Shown: positions 10,001-20,780, numbered from the stretch's first letter. The stretch: 64,000 bases of DNA from Coriobacteriaceae bacterium (GCA_902399975.1 CABOHA010000004.1:112214-176213), one strand, 5' to 3'. Program-made: numbers and translations. Notes: generated from the sequence alone by a model not told the origin.

Positions 10001-11328
10001 AAACGCACCTTGTAGGCGGGGTCGATGGACACGATGTCGCCGGGAACCACCACATGGCGACCGGGTGTCAGCGTGTAGAAATACGGGACGGCCGCCTCGT
10101 TCTCGCGCCACCCCAGCAACAAGGCATTGAGGTAGCCCCCCGAATCGACATGGCCCGCCTGCTTCATAAAGGCTTCTTGTGTGTTGACACCCAGCAGGTT
10201 CTCCTTGGAGCTCAGCGTGCTCCAAATCACGCTTCGCTGGCCCATCGAATCGGGCTGGCCGACCACAAACAGGCGCGACCGCGCCGGTTGGATGGTAACG
10301 TTACGCGTCGTCCACGCCGTATCCTGCGACAAGCGCAGCGAGACGCTTACCGTGAGCGGCTGGCTCGAGCACAGCGCCGGATTCTGCTCGCCCGCGGCAT
10401 TGGTCCACGAGTCGATGCGGAGATACGGAAACGAGGCGAACTCGTCCTTGGTGCAGGCAAGATAGTAGAGGCCTTTGTCGTCACTCCAGTGGACATCCAT
10501 GGCGCAGAACAGCGTCCAGGCGTCGAGCATCTGCCCATCGTAGATTGCATCCTCCATGGGTGAAATCTGCACCTCATGGGGATCGATCAATCCATTTGCA
10601 CCGTTAAACTGCGTAAAGAACGTTGTGTCTCCCATGGGGGCACCCTTTTGGGGCGCGGGGTCCGCAAGAAGATACTTGTAGGAATTGGCCGTCGAGGTGG
10701 CCGAGCCGCCACTACCGCCGTTACCGCCCGAACCGTTTCCACCCGCACCGCCGCCGGCATTGCCGCCAGACGCTCCACCCCCATTAATGACGGGGACGTT
10801 CTGTCCCGCGCCCGAGCCGCCAGCGCCGCCCGCGCCGCTGCCCGAACCACCCGCAACTCCTACGCCCGTTCCATCGGCGCTGCCGGTAACGTTGTAGGCG
10901 GTCGTGCCGCTTTGCCCCGTCAGATTTACCTGTCCCTGCGCATTATCGAGCCGCGCCTGCTGCTCACGTGCGCTCGTGTCCCGGCTGTCGCTATCCTCGT
11001 CATGACGATTTGCCTCGGCATCCGTCGAGAGCGGACTGATCCGATACGCCTCGCCGGACTCCGCGTCACCGTGACTGTATGCAGCGATATACCCCGAAGG
11101 ATCGAAGCTCAGATTACTCTGAGCCAACTCAAAGGCGACCGCGCCAAATACGCCGACCGCAGCAACCGAAACCGCCGCTGCCACAACGCGCGTTGCAGCC
11201 AAAGGCTTGGCGCGATACATATTTTTAGCGGCATGCTGAACGCGCGCGGACGCATTCCGCGGGCCTTTTAATTTGGCCGACGCCGCGTTCTTGTGCGAAG
11301 CCATATGTTGAGGATATTTAGAAAACAC
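7081..11328 (-). CDS. Large BspA-like leucine-rich-repeat surface protein
   Basis: The 1415-residue protein begins with a basic stretch and one hydrophobic helix (about 47-70), followed by a Gly/Ser-rich linker (about 150-215). The ectodomain contains scattered LRR_5 repeats of the AFxxCxxL type (for example NAFENCQNL, SAFEGCTNL, NAFSHCSNL, GAFAGCSGV). BspA-type LRRs are used for binding host or matrix ligands. There is no sortase signal or C-terminal anchor, so it is probably held by the N-terminal helix. The start is GTG at 11328 with GGGAG ten bases upstream; an in-frame ATG at 11304 is an alternative. It is the last gene of the kinase-MoxR-DUF58-transglutaminase cluster, starting 15 bases after the previous stop. 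Confidence 0.88.
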   Translation of the reverse strand: MFSKYPQHMASHKNAASAKLKGPRNASARVQHAAKNMYRAKPLAATRVVAAAVSVAAVGVFGAVAFELAQSNLSFDPSGYIAAYSHGDAESGEAYRISPLSTDAEANRHDEDSDSRDTSAREQQARLDNAQGQVNLTGQSGTTAYNVTGSADGTGVGVAGGSGSGAGGAGGSGAGQNVPVINGGGASGGNAGGGAGGNGSGGNGGSGGSATSTANSYKYLLADPAPQKGAPMGDTTFFTQFNGANGLIDPHEVQISPMEDAIYDGQMLDAWTLFCAMDVHWSDDKGLYYLACTKDEFASFPYLRIDSWTNAAGEQNPALCSSQPLTVSVSLRLSQDTAWTTRNVTIQPARSRLFVVGQPDSMGQRSVIWSTLSSKENLLGVNTQEAFMKQAGHVDSGGYLNALLLGWRENEAAVPYFYTLTPGRHVVVPGDIVSIDPAYKVRFQGYALDEDYRFDDDPTSLNNSRLQTLVDVDESVVSVDGGGETLSVPQGVQAVDAYTDSRQREVFTWQINNLELPSSVYYVNVNAGFQVLDVYRVASDNPVYAATDEGILTSRDGKEYLGVPYHTRELDVPADIAHVVIPDRNKLDRIVLHASKEGELPQIDVSNLQDCTLVVDDAALLDFITEHADELENAYGVYVSPATNPSVQLTYSQGLVYNINSQLESDLCYVLDTGSNIALVQISNTIKKGAFAGNTSVDTLVLMPWFDDKVTLEDGSLEGGSVRTIVCATDEQVAYVEQRKAAAGAPDARVIKMSLSQDGYLYYANADKTILLSAAGDEDGNLSATFDGTLLADGGKQLQVDSIAPYAFSGDAELRFVNLGEKTSAIGRNAFENCQNLQGVFIGTPDSIEVGADVFKGCTGLGFVASRAKKAVFATTENPNPAGCTWYAPDGELQGYDSRFVTVDGIYDFACDAQSDDAPLLYGYYDGDEEGKPSILLGAPSMLNGTIELLPSTIEIFGGYSLSGAKDLPGAFEGTGGAWDVDWASAPNLAYIDRYAFRNSGIAGDLNIDLPDNDIYVGVSAFEGCTNLVSASVHAATIEISDQAFMDCPRLASASFVADTNGDYDAATGAGSRNYLASSVFGNDAAFTNLTVGTGIATLGHPSPGVGFFLDGATDAQEEASRIHLSLPSGMEQDYLNAWVYGLIGYDDYDTYYGVVEFGMLSDWFMGEGPEPTADAVRAQMAQNLLEPENRLRTMMGLPLVEASTVIQADGDAFESDEWKIEDSGDGTATLVSAPSDIERADLASVLTGPTVIDSNAFSHCSNLTEIELCDKVVGIQSGAFAGCSGVTVTLPTGCLLPELLGGMESMPFSFGGNVALNIAEADREPLLKTWSRQMVGVATDDEEADYVESKWFGNVNMDTFESPTFDVLNKAVNEPIMECENRLRSLMGMEAISDIGELGDPIDINKYPQYWIAG

Positions 11329-11343
11329 GTAGACCTACTCCCT

Positions 11344-13656
11344 CTACAACGCGTGCAGCATGTAGCGGCGGAAGCGTTCAATAACAGTTTGCGGAACCGG
11401 CATGCTCCGATGCAGGCGTTCGGTAAAACGACGGAGCGTGCGCAACTCGTTTGGCTTAAGCTGGCGCCCACCAAACGCATAGGCTTGATGGAGTTGAATC
11501 GCTCGGCGGTATTCCCACGGGTCGATCTGGGGGAACACCGCGGCAAAGGTGTCCAGGCAATCGAGCGGCTTGGTCTCGTCAAAGGCGTCGAGACCGCTTT
11601 GGTTCATCACAAGGGCAAGATAGCCGTAGAGCGCCGGCACGCATATATCCTGCTCATCGCTCTCGATAGCCCGCGTGCGCCGAGCGCGCAAGACAAACCT
11701 GCGAACAAACAGAGCGAGCAGGGCGGCGATCGCCGTGCCGATCAAACTGACCCCAACTTTGGCCACAACGGGGATGTTATACATTACCGGCACATCCTCG
11801 CGATGCTTATCCTCGGCCTGTCCTGCAACCGAGCCCGCATCGAGCGTCTTATCGTTGGCGCCGTTGCTCCATGCCTCGCCCACATCGATAATCTTATCGG
11901 CATCGAGCGTCTGGCTATAGTATCCAGGGGTGACCTCCACGGGCGTCCATCCCTGACCGTCAAGGTAGATCTCGGTCCACGCGTGCGCATCGGCAGCCGT
12001 CAAGTTGAGCGCCACGCCTGCCCCAACAGCAGCGGCCAGCTGATCATCTGCTGCCCGATAGCCCTCGACATAGCGCGCGGGAATTCCCTGAGATCGAAAC
12101 GCGAGCGTCGCCGCCGTGGCAAAGTAGGCAGAGTTGCCCTCGTGCGCCGTGCCCAAGAACCACGCGACAAACGACGTCGCCCCCGTATAGGTTGGCGGGT
12201 TATCCGTCTGCCCCGCAAGCGAAGCCAACATCGTGCGCACGCGACTGATCACGGCTGTATCCGAAACATTCGCCCCAGCATCCCAGCTGTCGCTCGAGAA
12301 CAGGTATGTATTAACGGCATCCCGCTCCTCTTCGGGAACGTCCAGGTACTTATCGCGAACGAAAGCGGCGTATACCCGCTCGCTTTTTGCATAGTCGCTC
12401 TTGGAGGACGCCAGCCAGCTCGAATCTGCAATGACGTCATCTGATGGCACGTTATCGACGGTCACACTGTATGTTTTGGACGGCAAAAGGTCCATGCTTA
12501 GCATCGTCGAGCCCGTCAACATTGCGTCGGCACCGCTCAGCGAGCGCAGCGTATAGGGAGCATAGGTGTATCTGCGGTTGGCGCCCGAGGCATTGACTGA
12601 AATCTCAACCGCCTCGACAGGCTCGCCGCCCTCACGCTCGGTCTCGGTATCAAACGCGGCGCGTTGCTCGGCTACCGTCAAACCGTTCTGACGCAGCCAT
12701 TCACGCATGCCGGACCATTCGCCCTCGTAGGACATCCAGTCGCCGCGCCCCCAAGACATGCCATCAAACGTCGTGCCCACAAAACCCTTCATGAGCAGGT
12801 CGTCGCCGAGCGTCTTGCTGGCGGCAAGCGACAGCGTCGTGGACTCGCCTTCGTTCATGTCCGCCGCTTGCGAAAGGTCGCCCTCGGGCAGCGAATCGTC
12901 CCCAAATCGAACGCCCTGGACTGCTCTGACGGCAGACGCCGACAGGGCGGACAACGCGGGAAGAGGTTGTACAAGGGCAACGGTCAGTGCAAAGAGAACG
13001 CCGCATGCAACGCACAGGCCGCCAAGACCAAATAGAACCTGGGGCAAACCTACCGTAGAGCCCCGCAACTCGTCAGCACGGCACTGGACAAGCCAGCCCG
13101 CAACGCCCAGCGTCATAGACATCGCAGAATCACCAAGCTGCAGCGCCATGGAAGCCGAGCCGCAGATAACGATGATTAAGAGCGTGGGCCACGAAACGCT
13201 CAAGTTGGCAAAAAGCCAGGCGAGTGAGCCGGCAAACATGCCGGCGAGCACCGCCAGCGACACGGCTTCACACAGCAGACCGGCGTCTGCCACCAATGGA
13301 ATATACAGTTCACAGATCGAGTTGACGCGAGCGATAACGGTATTGACGCACGCATAGAAGCCCCAGCGTGCCGAAGGAACTAAGAGCGCGCATAAAAGCG
13401 CCACGGACGCCGCAGCCAAGGCTATCCAGAGGGAGGTCTTTTTCGACGCCAGCGAAACATCCAAAACGCTCAGCGCAACAGCCACGCCAGCGGCGACGGC
13501 AAGCATGACCCCCATGTACGTTACGCTCAGGCACCAAGCAATTGTGCAGCAAAAACCTGCAGACAGTAACACCGCGGGAGCCACCGACAGGAATACGGCA
13601 ACAACGCGACTGTTCGAAGCGATGTGCTCCGTCGAGGTAAGAGTCACAAAGTCCAT
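11344..13656 (-). CDS. Transglutaminase-like membrane protein with Cys-to-Ser active site
   Basis: The 770-residue protein has about six N-terminal helices (to ~220), an external transglutaminase-like core, a helix near 625-645 and a cytoplasmic tail, the TgpA-like layout. In the core the usual GxCxxFA motif reads GNSAYFATA, so the nucleophile Cys is Ser509 (codon TCT). His558 (DAHAW) is present, and the usual Asp in the third motif is Glu574 (WTPVEVTPG). The domain is therefore either inactive as a thiol enzyme or uses another chemistry. The ATG at 13656 is one base after the DUF58 stop codon; a longer frame starting at 13767 overlaps that gene and is unlikely. TgpA-like proteins usually sit with MoxR and DUF58 partners, as here. 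Confidence 0.88.
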   Translation of the reverse strand: MDFVTLTSTEHIASNSRVVAVFLSVAPAVLLSAGFCCTIAWCLSVTYMGVMLAVAAGVAVALSVLDVSLASKKTSLWIALAAASVALLCALLVPSARWGFYACVNTVIARVNSICELYIPLVADAGLLCEAVSLAVLAGMFAGSLAWLFANLSVSWPTLLIIVICGSASMALQLGDSAMSMTLGVAGWLVQCRADELRGSTVGLPQVLFGLGGLCVACGVLFALTVALVQPLPALSALSASAVRAVQGVRFGDDSLPEGDLSQAADMNEGESTTLSLAASKTLGDDLLMKGFVGTTFDGMSWGRGDWMSYEGEWSGMREWLRQNGLTVAEQRAAFDTETEREGGEPVEAVEISVNASGANRRYTYAPYTLRSLSGADAMLTGSTMLSMDLLPSKTYSVTVDNVPSDDVIADSSWLASSKSDYAKSERVYAAFVRDKYLDVPEEERDAVNTYLFSSDSWDAGANVSDTAVISRVRTMLASLAGQTDNPPTYTGATSFVAWFLGTAHEGNSAYFATAATLAFRSQGIPARYVEGYRAADDQLAAAVGAGVALNLTAADAHAWTEIYLDGQGWTPVEVTPGYYSQTLDADKIIDVGEAWSNGANDKTLDAGSVAGQAEDKHREDVPVMYNIPVVAKVGVSLIGTAIAALLALFVRRFVLRARRTRAIESDEQDICVPALYGYLALVMNQSGLDAFDETKPLDCLDTFAAVFPQIDPWEYRRAIQLHQAYAFGGRQLKPNELRTLRRFTERLHRSMPVPQTVIERFRRYMLHAL

Positions 13657-13657
13657 C

Positions 13658-14830
13658 TTAGAGCTCCAGACTCTTGATACGGGCCGAATCACTCGATACC
13701 GGGCAATGCGTGATGATGTAGTTGGCTCCGTGCTCGATGCTATACGACTCGACCGAATCCGACACATGGAGTACCGATAGATCGGTCAGACGGCCTATCT
13801 CGATATAGGCCTGTTCATCGACGCCCACCGTTACCAGCACCGTTTTGCCAATGCCCTTTGCTGCCACGAGCTTGGCATAGTGCTCGTGCGATGTTGGATA
13901 GGCAGGGCCGAGCGGCGTTGCCGTCAAAGCATCAAGCATCCTATTGAACCCACGTCGGTCATCAACGGGATAGACAGCCAAAGAGCCTTCGGGGGCAGCC
14001 ACGACCACATGATGGTATCCCTGACGCATAAGCGCCAGCGATATCGATGCGGTAAAACCCAGCACCGCAGAAAGAACCTCAGCGTGGCTTGCGTGCTCAA
14101 AGTCGCACGCAAACGCACCAAACAAGATGGCAATAGCGTGGTCTTGTGGGCGCGAAGCCTCGCGCACCAGCATGTCGTCAAAACGCGTCGACAGCTTCCA
14201 GTGAATCGACTTAACGGCATCACCCTCGTGATAGGGCCTTATGTCAAAGACCTCGGAGGCATCTTGGCCGCTTCGATGGGGGTCGTAGCTCGTGCCCTCA
14301 AGACCGGCAGAAGCACTTTGGTTAGGAACAACCTGGATGTCGAGCACCTCGGGATAGACCGTAAACAACCCATGAAAGTCTGCATTCTCGAGAGCAAGCG
14401 ACGTAAAGCCCATCTCATCGACCAGGCGCGCGGTGTCAAGGGTAATCGTGTGCGCACCGCAGACGGTCGAATCGAGCTCCAGCTCAAACAAAGCGGGCCT
14501 GCCCGTCGCGGGGGCAAGACTTACGGGATAGACTGCCCGCGCTCCCGTCAGCTGGTTATAAACCGAAAACGACAGCTCCATACGACCGCGAAACATAAGC
14601 GGGCGATCCAGTGTGATGCGCAATACAAGAGGCGCGTTGACAACACACGACCGGGGAAGCTCAAAGCTAAGCTTGAGCAGGGCAACGCTCGAACGGCACG
14701 CCGCCACCGTAATCACGGGCATGGCGATCAACGCCGCGGCAGCAGCGAGCGCGGCCGCATTGGCGGTAAACACAAACGTGGCGAGCAGGAGCGCGACGGA
14801 CACGATATAGGTAATCTTGTTGGCAATCAT
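13658..14830 (-). CDS. DUF58 domain protein
   Basis: This 390-residue protein has two N-terminal membrane helices (about 5-45) and a C-terminal DUF58 domain with the family signature around DIRPYHEGDAVKSIHWK. DUF58 proteins have a degenerate von Willebrand-like fold and pair with MoxR ATPases in membrane or surface assembly systems. It lies 35 bases after the MoxR gene and one base before the transglutaminase-like gene, consistent with one transcript. The precise biochemical role is unknown for the family. Confidence 0.92.
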   Translation of the reverse strand: MIANKITYIVSVALLLATFVFTANAAALAAAAALIAMPVITVAACRSSVALLKLSFELPRSCVVNAPLVLRITLDRPLMFRGRMELSFSVYNQLTGARAVYPVSLAPATGRPALFELELDSTVCGAHTITLDTARLVDEMGFTSLALENADFHGLFTVYPEVLDIQVVPNQSASAGLEGTSYDPHRSGQDASEVFDIRPYHEGDAVKSIHWKLSTRFDDMLVREASRPQDHAIAILFGAFACDFEHASHAEVLSAVLGFTASISLALMRQGYHHVVVAAPEGSLAVYPVDDRRGFNRMLDALTATPLGPAYPTSHEHYAKLVAAKGIGKTVLVTVGVDEQAYIEIGRLTDLSVLHVSDSVESYSIEHGANYIITHCPVSSDSARIKSLEL

Positions 14831-14865
14831 GGGCGTAACGTAGGACGCAAAAGGTAAACGATCCG

Positions 14866-15819
14866 CTACGAGCGGCCGCGAACCTGACCCATAGACGGGG
14901 CGGGAACGGCAGCGAGGATGCGGTCGAGGACGTCGGCGGCGCCAATCGATTCAATACGCGCCTGGGGGCGTAAAACGAGACGGTGGGCGCAAACAGCCTT
15001 AAATACCTCGCGCACGTCCTCGGGCACCACATAGTCGCGCTCACGAATCAATGCGCAGGCGCGCGCCATGCGGGTGAGCGCGATAATGCCGCGGGGGCTC
15101 ACGCCCAGCTCGACAAGATCGTCATTACGGGTCTCCTCGCACAGGCGGACGATATAATCCAGCACCGTGTCGGCAACCTGTACATTGCCCAGGTAGTTTT
15201 GGATATCGAGCAGATCATCGCAGGCAACCATGGGCTTAATGTCGTCGAGCGGGTTGACATAGCGACGGGCCTTGAGGATATCGATCTGGTCCTGGCGCGA
15301 CGGATAGCCAACGGACAGACGAACCATAAAGCGGTCGAGCTGGCTATCGGGCAGCGGCTGGGTGCCCGCCGAGCCCACCGGGTTCTCGGTTGCGATACAC
15401 ACAAAGGGACGCGGGACCTGATGTGTCTGCCCGTCGATAGTCACCGCGCGCTCTTCCATAACCTCGAGCAGGGCCGACTGCGTCTTTGCGCTGGTCCGGT
15501 TAATCTCGTCGCCCAGCAGCATGTTGCAGTTGACGGCACCCCACACAAAGCGAAACGTGCCGGTGTCGCGGTCGAACATCGTAAAGCCCGTAATGTCCGA
15601 GGGCAGCGTATCGGGCGTAAACTGCACGCGCTTAAAGTCCAGACCCAGTGCACGCGAAAGAGCCAGGGCCAGCGTCGTCTTGCCGGTACCGGGCACATCC
15701 TCCAACAGGATATGACCGCCGGCATAGATGGCCATGAGAGCCTTCTCAATCACATCGCGCTTGCCCAGCAGGGCGCGGCTCACTTCGTTGATGATGCTGC
15801 TTGACTGTTCGACGATCAC
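14866..15819 (-). CDS. MoxR family AAA+ ATPase
   Basis: The 317-residue protein carries Walker A (PGTGKTT, about residues 42-48), Walker B (LLGDEINR), sensor 1 (CIATENP) and the C-terminal lid, all canonical for the MoxR/RavA clade. These ATPases act as chaperones that mature or activate partner complexes, here presumably the DUF58 and transglutaminase-like proteins downstream. The start is GTG at 15819, two bases after the stop of the hybrid kinase, so translation is probably coupled. Confidence 0.95.
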   Translation of the reverse strand: MIVEQSSSIINEVSRALLGKRDVIEKALMAIYAGGHILLEDVPGTGKTTLALALSRALGLDFKRVQFTPDTLPSDITGFTMFDRDTGTFRFVWGAVNCNMLLGDEINRTSAKTQSALLEVMEERAVTIDGQTHQVPRPFVCIATENPVGSAGTQPLPDSQLDRFMVRLSVGYPSRQDQIDILKARRYVNPLDDIKPMVACDDLLDIQNYLGNVQVADTVLDYIVRLCEETRNDDLVELGVSPRGIIALTRMARACALIRERDYVVPEDVREVFKAVCAHRLVLRPQARIESIGAADVLDRILAAVPAPSMGQVRGRS

Positions 15820-15821
15820 GG

Positions 15822-17465
15822 TTACTCATTTCCTCGGTAAGCTGCCTCTGCCATCGCGGCCGCCAGCTGTGCTTTCAAAACGTTCAGATCAATGGGCTTG
15901 CCCACATGTCCGTTCATGCCCGCGGCGAGCGAGCGCTCAACGTCCTCGGTGTAGTCATTGGCGGAAAGCGCAATGATGGGAATGGCGGCGGCGTCATCAC
16001 GATTAAGCCCTCGAATCCGCTCTGCCGCTTCCCAGCCGTTAAGCACGGGCATCTGAATATCCATAAGGATCGCATCGTACGTACCCGCGGGCATGCTCCG
16101 GAATCGCTCAACGACCGCTTGGCCGTTCTCGGCACGCTCGACCGCCGCGCCTCGTCTTGCCAGCAGCTCAATCACGATCATGGCATTGATTTCGTTATCC
16201 TCGGCCAACAGGAATCGCTTGCCCTCAAACTGGTAGGTAAACGACGAACCAAGGGAATCGGGAGCCGTCTCGAGCGTCTGCCCTTTGAGTTTAAGGTCCT
16301 CAACCTGCTCGGACGTGGCCAGGCGCAGCGGGATGTAGGCCGAAAACGTTGAGCCACGACCGGGCTCGGTATCGACGACGATCTCGCCGCCCATCAGGTC
16401 GACGAGCGCGCTCGTAATGGCCATGCCCAGGCCCGTTCCGCCGTAGCGGCGCGCGATGGTGCGGTCCTCCTGCTCAAACGGCTTAAAGATTTTGCTGACG
16501 TAGCGAGGATCCATACCCTTGCCCGTGTCGCGCACGCGCAGCATATAGCTCACGCCGCCGTCTGCCTGGTACATCTCGCGCAGAGTCACGGTAACGCTGC
16601 CGCCCTGCTCGGTAAACTTGACCGCATTGGAGATAAAGTTGATGACGATCTGCGACAGGCGCATGCGGTCGCCCACGACAAAAACGTTTTCGCAGTCCTC
16701 CAGATTGACCGAGTACGTAAGCCCTTTGTCGGCTGCCTGCGAGCTAAACATGCGCTCGATCTCGTCGGCAAACAGACGCATATCAAACGGCGCATCGTCA
16801 AGGCGCACGCGCCCGCTGTTGAGGCGGCTCATATCGAGCATATCGTTGATAAGCGAAAGCAAGTAGGCCGAAAGCTGCGAGGCGCGAGACAAGTCGTCCA
16901 TCAGGCGAGGCTCATCTGCATGATGCTCGCGGGCAAGCGAAATCATGCCCTCGATGCCATTGAGCGGCGTGCGGATCTCGTGGCTCATCTGGTTCATATA
17001 GTCCGTGCGCGCGTTGGCGGTCTCGACGGCGCGATCGCGCTCGGACTCCGCTTTGGCGATACGCTCGTTTTCGGTCGTCACATCGACTGCAGAAACCAGG
17101 TACTGCGTGCCGTCTTGAATGAGCGCAATCGTAAACCTAATGCTGAGCTGCGTTTTTTCTCCATGGGGCGCATGGTAGGAGCACAGAAGGTTCAGCGGAG
17201 TCGCGTGGTCCCAGTCCCTCACCTGTCGCTGTATGCGAACACGGTCGCTATCGGGAATAAAACGGTACAGCGTCTCGATGTCGTCGCCAATACGCTCGGG
17301 CGATACGCCAAAGACGCGTTCAAAATTTGGGGTGATATAGAGCGGAAGACAGTCGCTGGCACGCAAGACCAGCGCAACGTTGGGCCCTTGCTGCGCAAGC
17401 GCCTCTTCAAACAGTCGACGCGCTCGGTCCGCGTCGCGCTTCTCGTGTGAACCGAACAGCCCCAA
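15822..17465 (-). CDS. Soluble hybrid histidine kinase (PAS-HisKA-HATPase-REC)
   Basis: The 547-residue protein has a PAS domain (about 25-140), HisKA with His162 in MSHEIRTP, a HATPase (about 265-385) and a C-terminal receiver with Asp469 (LMDIQMP). No membrane segment is visible, so it senses an intracellular cue. The start is TTG at 17465 preceded by AGGGGG; no better ATG lies nearby. It heads the cluster MoxR-DUF58-transglutaminase-LRR with two-base spacing, an unusual arrangement implying signal-dependent control of the surface module. No DNA-binding partner is encoded nearby. Confidence 0.92.
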   Translation of the reverse strand: MGLFGSHEKRDADRARRLFEEALAQQGPNVALVLRASDCLPLYITPNFERVFGVSPERIGDDIETLYRFIPDSDRVRIQRQVRDWDHATPLNLLCSYHAPHGEKTQLSIRFTIALIQDGTQYLVSAVDVTTENERIAKAESERDRAVETANARTDYMNQMSHEIRTPLNGIEGMISLAREHHADEPRLMDDLSRASQLSAYLLSLINDMLDMSRLNSGRVRLDDAPFDMRLFADEIERMFSSQAADKGLTYSVNLEDCENVFVVGDRMRLSQIVINFISNAVKFTEQGGSVTVTLREMYQADGGVSYMLRVRDTGKGMDPRYVSKIFKPFEQEDRTIARRYGGTGLGMAITSALVDLMGGEIVVDTEPGRGSTFSAYIPLRLATSEQVEDLKLKGQTLETAPDSLGSSFTYQFEGKRFLLAEDNEINAMIVIELLARRGAAVERAENGQAVVERFRSMPAGTYDAILMDIQMPVLNGWEAAERIRGLNRDDAAAIPIIALSANDYTEDVERSLAAGMNGHVGKPIDLNVLKAQLAAAMAEAAYRGNE

Positions 17466-17556
17466 TATGCCCCCTTTTCATATTTCGGGGTTTAGTCTAC
17501 CAGCTCAAAGGCACTTTACAGAGATAATACCCAGCTAAAGTTAGCAATTAATGATG

Positions 17557-17597
17557 CAAAACGCGCCCGAGGCAACCTTGCCATCGGGCGCGTTTTG
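17557..17597. terminator. Hairpin terminator downstream of the SDR gene
   Basis: Arms at 17558-17570 and 17584-17596 pair perfectly around an inner GGCAA/TTGCC stem, with A and T runs at the two ends. It abuts the SDR stop codon and lies between that gene and the kinase operon, so it may terminate the minus-strand SDR transcript and insulate the promoter upstream of 17465. Confidence 0.65.
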
Positions 17598-18278
17598 TTA
17601 CTCGGGCCAGATAAACTGGGTGCGGCCGGCCTCGCCGCCATCGATCAGCAGGCTCTGCCCGGTCATAAACCGGTTGGCCACGCCCACAAAGTAGATCCAC
17701 TCGGCGATCTCTTGGGCGGTGGCCCAGCGTTTAAGCGGCGTGAGCTCCATAATCTGGTTCCACAGGTGTTCGTCTTCCATCACGCAACGGTTGAGCGACG
17801 TGATAACGCCGCCCGGGTCCACACTGTTGGCGATGGCCTGCGGCGCCAAGCGGTTTGCAAGGTTCTTGGTGTAGGCGATAACGCCGCCCTTGCTGGCGGC
17901 ATAGGCGGGAAACTCCGATCCCGTATGCCCGCTCGCCGACCCCACATTGACCACGGATGTAATGGCCGGCGCCGGCTTGGCGGCAAGCCCCTCCCCCACA
18001 AAGGCATAGCGCTCGGTCACGTTGATGGTGCCGCACAGGTTGGCGGCAATATCGTTGGCCGAATCCTGCGTACCGGCGACGTTTACGATCACCTGGGGTT
18101 CAAGCTCGCCTGGAAACGAGTCCGGCTCGCGGACATCAACGATCAGATGGCGGTAGCGCTCGTGTTCGATCGCCGCCGGCAGCAGATCAAAGCCCACGAC
18201 TTCGTGGCCGTCGTCCAAAAAGCGCTGCACGCACGCGGCCCCGATGCCGCCCGAAGCGCCCGTGATCAAAACCCGCAT
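17598..18278 (-). CDS. Short-chain dehydrogenase/reductase (SDR)
   Basis: The 226-residue Rossmann protein has the N-terminal cofactor motif TGASGGIG (about residues 6-13), an NVAGT segment and the catalytic YAASK tetrad motif, all classical SDR features. It oxidises or reduces an unknown alcohol/carbonyl with NAD(P)H; the substrate cannot be inferred. ATG at 18278 has AAGGAG upstream and lies nine bases after the transporter stop, so it is probably co-transcribed with the queuosine-precursor transporter. Confidence 0.93.
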   Translation of the reverse strand: MRVLITGASGGIGAACVQRFLDDGHEVVGFDLLPAAIEHERYRHLIVDVREPDSFPGELEPQVIVNVAGTQDSANDIAANLCGTINVTERYAFVGEGLAAKPAPAITSVVNVGSASGHTGSEFPAYAASKGGVIAYTKNLANRLAPQAIANSVDPGGVITSLNRCVMEDEHLWNQIMELTPLKRWATAQEIAEWIYFVGVANRFMTGQSLLIDGGEAGRTQFIWPE

Positions 18279-18287
18279 ATCTGCTCC

Positions 18288-19010
18288 TTAGGCGGTTGCG
18301 TGGCGCTCGAGGTACTCAGCACCCACATTCTCGCGCTCCCAGCCGCGCACGACCTTGTAGCCCACGGGGCTCAGGAAGACCTCGCACAGCAGCTCGGCGA
18401 CGGCACCCGTCAGCGAGCACATAAGAACCTGCACCCAGGTCCAGCCAAAGAACGTGTGGCTCACCACAATGGCAAAGACCAGGTTGTCGATAAACTGGCC
18501 AACACCCGTGGACACATAGGAACGGAAGGCAAAGCTCGCAAAGTTATTCTTTTTGAGCATACGGCCGAGCGACTGGTTGAGCGTGGAGTTCACCACGGCA
18601 GAAACGAGCATTGCCAGCGAAGAGCCCAACACCACGTACCAGGTGCCGCCGATGGTGGCGTTAAGGGCGGTGTTGACCTCGATCATGCCCGTGTCATAGT
18701 AGGCGCCCCACATGCCGGGCGTGAGCGAGCACAGCCAAAAGCACAGGCTTACGGCCAGGTTGACCGCCAGCGCGAGGATAGAGATTTTGATGGATGCCTT
18801 GGCGCCAAAACGCTTGCAGATCATGTCCTGGCACAAAAACGAGACCCAGCTCACCACAAAGCCGCAGTCGAGCGCCAGATATGGCAGGCTGATAAGCTCT
18901 TTGTTGGCCAGCAGGTTCATCATGATGACGCTCACGAAAAACAGCGAAACCGTTGCCGCGGGAATGCTCCGCAACAGGACCTTGTAGTCCTCCATGACCT
19001 TCTTGATCAT
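18288..19010 (-). CDS. Queuosine precursor transporter, YhhQ/VUT family
   Basis: The 240-residue protein has about six membrane helices and the family pattern, including a polar CQDMICKRFGAKAS segment. YhhQ (COG1738) proteins import the 7-deazaguanine precursors preQ0/preQ1 for queuosine in tRNA. ATG at 19010 follows GGAG with a six-base spacer. The leader just upstream folds like a class I preQ1 riboswitch (19021-19066), which independently supports the function. It precedes the SDR gene on the same transcript. Confidence 0.9.
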   Translation of the reverse strand: MIKKVMEDYKVLLRSIPAATVSLFFVSVIMMNLLANKELISLPYLALDCGFVVSWVSFLCQDMICKRFGAKASIKISILALAVNLAVSLCFWLCSLTPGMWGAYYDTGMIEVNTALNATIGGTWYVVLGSSLAMLVSAVVNSTLNQSLGRMLKKNNFASFAFRSYVSTGVGQFIDNLVFAIVVSHTFFGWTWVQVLMCSLTGAVAELLCEVFLSPVGYKVVRGWERENVGAEYLERHATA

Positions 19011-19020
19011 TATGTACTCC

Positions 19021-19066
19021 TTTGGTTTTAGGTTTAACGAGCAGGATATCGGACCCGAACTGCTCG
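19021..19066 (-). promoter_or_regulatory. Candidate preQ1-I riboswitch upstream of the YhhQ transporter
   Basis: On the minus strand a 7-bp stem P1 (CGAGCAG 19066-19060 with CTGCTCG 19044-19038) encloses a 15-base loop starting UUC and containing GGGU. A downstream A-rich tail with ACCU (about 19033-19030) could pair with that loop to close an H-type pseudoknot. The ribosome-binding AAAGGAG follows directly. This layout (P1, UUC after P1, A-rich tail, then Shine-Dalgarno) is that of preQ1-I translational switches. Confirmation by covariance model was not possible here. Confidence 0.5.
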
Positions 19067-19166
19067 GCCGCCACGGTCTTGAGGCGACGGTGGGTATGAT
19101 AGCCGCTCACGCGGCGGCAGGCAAGCAAACGGCGCGGCAGCCCCGCAAGGCCACCGCGCCGGTGCA

Positions 19167-20780
<1,614 letters not shown>

